Part shown: piece by piece, positions 61,496 through 64,000 of the stretch
Layout: each line of letters opens with the position of its first letter
Numbering within the stretch: position 1 is the stretch's first letter
NCBI GenBank assembly: GCA_026936105.1
Contig: JAIXKI010000024.1
Coordinates: 1 to 64,000, forward strand
Direction: 5' to 3'
Source of the DNA: Chitinophagales bacterium
GTDB taxonomy: Bacteria; Bacteroidota; Bacteroidia; Chitinophagales; Chitinophagaceae
Length of the DNA stretch: 64,000 nt
Position numbers and translations under genes: made by a program
The notes under the pieces: generated by a model
Seen by the model: the letters and a program-made list of their open reading frames with translations, nothing else
Told to the model about the DNA's origin: nothing
Database searches by the model: none

Positions 61496-61951
61496 TTAAT
61501 GGGTAAATGTTACCACGACGTTTTGTGATGTCCCCCCGATAGTTATGTTCTGTGAAACAACCAGTTGGGTTTCGGTCAGGCTGACCAGGGTAAAGTCCCC
61601 GCTGCCTCCGGTGAACCAAACGGTAGAAGCATGAATGGATGTTTCATTATTTTGAAAAGACCAGGTAAAAGGAGCAGACTGAGCATCGCCCGCATTACAT
61701 TTTGTAGCCCCTTCATCTGCTGTGCCGTTTCCGTTGGCCTGGAATGTGAGCGTGTTGTCTTTTTGACAAGCCTGCAAAGCTGCTGAAACATCTGTTCCAT
61801 TGGCGGTGGCAGTGCTGAATTTCCAGGTGGCCTCAGTGATCAGGTCGGTCTTGGTCTTTGTTTTTGATGTTGAATCTTTTTTGCAAGACTGTAAAATGAT
61901 AGCAAAGACCAAAAGGCTAAGTGTGATTTTCAGGATGGTTGTTTTTTTCAT
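61496..61951 (-). CDS. lipocalin-like lipoprotein
   Basis: A 151-residue lipoprotein: signal TLSLLVFAIILQSCKKD, then a Ser/Thr/Lys stretch and a small beta-barrel-like domain starting LITEATWKFSTATANG. This TxxxW pattern and the rest (LTFQANGNGTADEGATKC, FTWSFQNNETSIHAS) fit the lipocalin-like/DUF5004 lipoproteins widespread in Bacteroidota. Function unknown. Confidence 0.78.
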   Translation of the reverse strand: MKKTTILKITLSLLVFAIILQSCKKDSTSKTKTKTDLITEATWKFSTATANGTDVSAALQACQKDNTLTFQANGNGTADEGATKCNAGDAQSAPFTWSFQNNETSIHASTVWFTGGSGDFTLVSLTETQLVVSQNITIGGTSQNVVVTFTH

Positions 61952-62112
61952 ATAATATTGAATTGAGGTTTAAAAATAATTTTATATCAGTTCTTTTAAA
62001 ATGGGATAAATACTGGCCTTTTTTTCGTGGAACTACTTTCTTTCTTTTCCCGGCAGATTATTTGCTTAACTCAAGTTCGTATTTTGCAACACCATCATTT
62101 TAAATTCAAACT

Positions 62113-63114
62113 ATGTTAAAAACAGCTGATGATATCAGGCAATTGAATGAGAAGATCACTTTTGCCGGTAAATTCGTAGAACGGCTAAGAGAAGAAGTGG
62201 GACAGGTGATAGTGGGCCAGCAGCACATGCTGGACCGTTTACTGACCGGATTGTTAAGCAATGGGCACATTTTATTGGAAGGAGTTCCGGGCCTTGCAAA
62301 GACCCTTACCATAAAATCGCTGGCACAAGCCATACATGCCCGGTTCAACCGTATCCAGTTCACCCCGGATTTGCTCCCTGCCGATGTCATCGGAACCATG
62401 ATCTACAACCAGCAGCGCAATGAGTTCGTGATCCGCAAGGGTCCCATCTTCGCCAATTTCATTTTGGCTGATGAGATCAACCGCTCACCGGCCAAAGTGC
62501 AATCAGCATTGCTGGAAGCAATGCAGGAAAGACAGGTAACCATCGGAGACACTACTTATCAGCTGGATGAGCCTTTTCTGGTATTGGCCACTCAAAACCC
62601 TCTGGAGCAGGAAGGAACTTATCCATTGCCGGAAGCACAGGTGGACCGGTTTATCATGAAAGTGGTGGTGGATTATCCATCCATGAGCGAGGAACAACTG
62701 ATCATAAGGCACAATGTGCAGGGCCTTACTTTGCCTTCCATCAAACAGGTGGTTTCCATTCAGGAAGTGCTTACAGCCCGGGAGCTTGCCAGGCAGATCT
62801 ATATGGATGAAAAAATTGAACAGTACATTCTTGATATTGTATTTGCCACACGTAAGCCGGAGCAATATAACCTGGAAAAACTGAAACCGATGATCTCTTA
62901 TGGCGCCTCGCCGAGGGGAAGCATCAATCTGGCGCTGGCAGGAAAAGTGCAGGCATTTCTTAATAAGAGAGGATTTGTGATTCCCGAGGACATAAAGGGT
63001 ATCTGCAAGGATGTACTGCGCCACCGTATCGGGCTGACCTATGAAGCGGAGGCGGAAAACGTGAATACGGAGAATGTGATTGATGAAATATTAAAAACGA
63101 TCAAAGTTCCCTGA
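62113..63114 (+). CDS. MoxR-type AAA+ ATPase
   Basis: A 333-residue MoxR family ATPase. Walker A is GVPGLAKTLT, Walker B is LADEINRSPAKVQSALLEAM, and sensor 1 is LVLATQNPLEQEGTYPLPEA. It acts as a chaperone-like partner of VWA-domain proteins. The next gene, DUF58, starts inside its stop (TGATG). In Bacteroidota this pair opens the bat operon (batA, batB, batC, batD), which would lie beyond the window. Confidence 0.93.
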   Translation: MLKTADDIRQLNEKITFAGKFVERLREEVGQVIVGQQHMLDRLLTGLLSNGHILLEGVPGLAKTLTIKSLAQAIHARFNRIQFTPDLLPADVIGTMIYNQQRNEFVIRKGPIFANFILADEINRSPAKVQSALLEAMQERQVTIGDTTYQLDEPFLVLATQNPLEQEGTYPLPEAQVDRFIMKVVVDYPSMSEEQLIIRHNVQGLTLPSIKQVVSIQEVLTARELARQIYMDEKIEQYILDIVFATRKPEQYNLEKLKPMISYGASPRGSINLALAGKVQAFLNKRGFVIPEDIKGICKDVLRHRIGLTYEAEAENVNTENVIDEILKTIKVP

Positions 63115-63986
63115 TGCCTGCAACATCTGAAATATTAAGGAAAGTAAGAGAACTGGAGATCAAAAGTAAAAAGCTGACCAACGATCTTTTTACGGGAGAA
63201 TATCACAGCGCTTTCAGAGGGAGAGGCATGTCCTTTAAAGAAGTGCGTGAATATTATGCCGGCGATGATGTCCGCTTTATTGATTGGAATGTTTCTGCAA
63301 GGTTTGGATACCCTTTCAGTAAAGTATTTGAAGAAGAAAGGGAATTGACCGTGATGCTGCTGATAGACCTCAGCGCCAGTTCCCTGTTCGGGACGGTATC
63401 GGCAAGAAAGAAAGATATCATTACGGAAGTTGCTGCGGTTTTGTCTTTCTCTGCAGTCAACAATGCCGACAAAGTGGGTGTCATCTTTTTCAGTGATCAG
63501 ATCGAAGGTTATATCCCTCCCAGGAAAGGAAGGCAGCATGCTTTGTATATTGTCCGTGAATTGCTGGCCAGGCAGCCAAAGAACAAAGGAACACAACTGA
63601 ACAAGGCATTGCAGTTCTTCAATAATACATCAAGGCAGACCAATATCGTTTTCTTATTGAGTGATTTTTTAGATGCAAATTACAGTGATGCCTTGCGTGT
63701 GGCTGCCCGCAAGCATGATGTGATCGGTATCAAAATATATGATAAAATGGATGTGGAGCTGCCCGATGCAGGATTGATGCAGGTAAAAGATGCGGAAAAC
63801 GGACAGACTGCCTGGGTGGACAGCAGCAGCAGATCCGTTAGGGAACGATATCAAAAGGAATTTTTCAGAGTTACGGCATATAGTGCAGAGGTGTTTAAAA
63901 AAGCAGGATGCGATCTGCTTCACATACGAAGCGGTGAAGATTATGTAAAAGTTTTGCAACGATTCTTTTTAAGCAGGAACCGTTGA
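63114..63986 (+). CDS. DUF58 domain protein
   Basis: A 290-residue protein with the DUF58 start GRGMSFKEVREYYAGDDVRFIDW and a von Willebrand A-like fold (LLIDLSASSLFG with MIDAS-like D.S.S). It is co-translated with the MoxR ATPase by a one-base overlap. The pair is thought to assemble or chaperone complexes at the envelope. It ends 14 bases before the window end; the rest of the operon is not visible. Confidence 0.92.
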   Translation: MPATSEILRKVRELEIKSKKLTNDLFTGEYHSAFRGRGMSFKEVREYYAGDDVRFIDWNVSARFGYPFSKVFEEERELTVMLLIDLSASSLFGTVSARKKDIITEVAAVLSFSAVNNADKVGVIFFSDQIEGYIPPRKGRQHALYIVRELLARQPKNKGTQLNKALQFFNNTSRQTNIVFLLSDFLDANYSDALRVAARKHDVIGIKIYDKMDVELPDAGLMQVKDAENGQTAWVDSSSRSVRERYQKEFFRVTAYSAEVFKKAGCDLLHIRSGEDYVKVLQRFFLSRNR

Positions 63987-64000
63987 TATTTTCAGAATGG

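Overview
The window comes from a Bacteroidota chromosome, most like Chitinophagia/Sphingobacteriia. The evidence is a complete gldK-gldL-gldM-gldN block (type IX secretion and gliding), a gldB next to nadE, a DUF4271-hemD pair, several TonB-dependent receptors, TAnnTTTG promoter boxes and no visible Shine-Dalgarno dependence. No taxon can be named from the sequence alone.

Region 1 (1-14545) is a surface-polysaccharide locus. It opens in a decayed glycosyltransferase. A HisH-like/HisF-like/PP-loop triad follows that should convert an N-acetyl group of a nucleotide sugar to an acetamidino group rather than make histidine. Then come an asparagine synthase, a DUF4838 lipoprotein, four family-4-type glycosyltransferases, a reverse-strand polymerase-like membrane protein and a PHP-type tyrosine phosphatase of the YwqE/CpsB kind.

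Region 2 (14600-17600) is repeat-rich: a lone ECF sigma factor, a 124-bp tandem repeat with a hairpin core, and a mosaic around tRNA-Arg(CCG). In the mosaic an intact tRNA is flanked by a 5' fragment and a 3' fragment of itself. GC-rich palindromes sit in the D-loop and T-loop positions of the broken copies, and a small GIY-YIG endonuclease gene lies between two of the copies. This is the most unusual structure in the window.

Region 3 (16900-36050) is transport and housekeeping: MarC, a BtuB-like receptor behind a cobalamin riboswitch, a second TonB receptor, an amino-acid permease with a Cys/Met-type PLP enzyme, a TolC plus HlyD pair with no permease, gpsA, two tiny membrane proteins, hemW, an Omp85-type protein, DUF4271-hemD and a YyaL-type protein.

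Region 4 (36100-41170) is the gldKLMN operon, with a recognisable promoter and terminator.

Region 5 (41300-54420) is mostly reverse strand: uvrC, an ECF sigma factor with a membrane/beta-barrel partner, a probable heme-uptake group (TonB receptor with a 5' frameshift, small protein, heme-binding protein), gpmI, then DUF4783, SUI1 and an ABC exporter.

Region 6 (54520-64000) holds a frameshifted IS5-type element, a YbaK-type deacylase, icd, apaG, gldB, nadE, a lipocalin-like lipoprotein and the start of a moxR-DUF58 (bat-type) operon cut by the window end.
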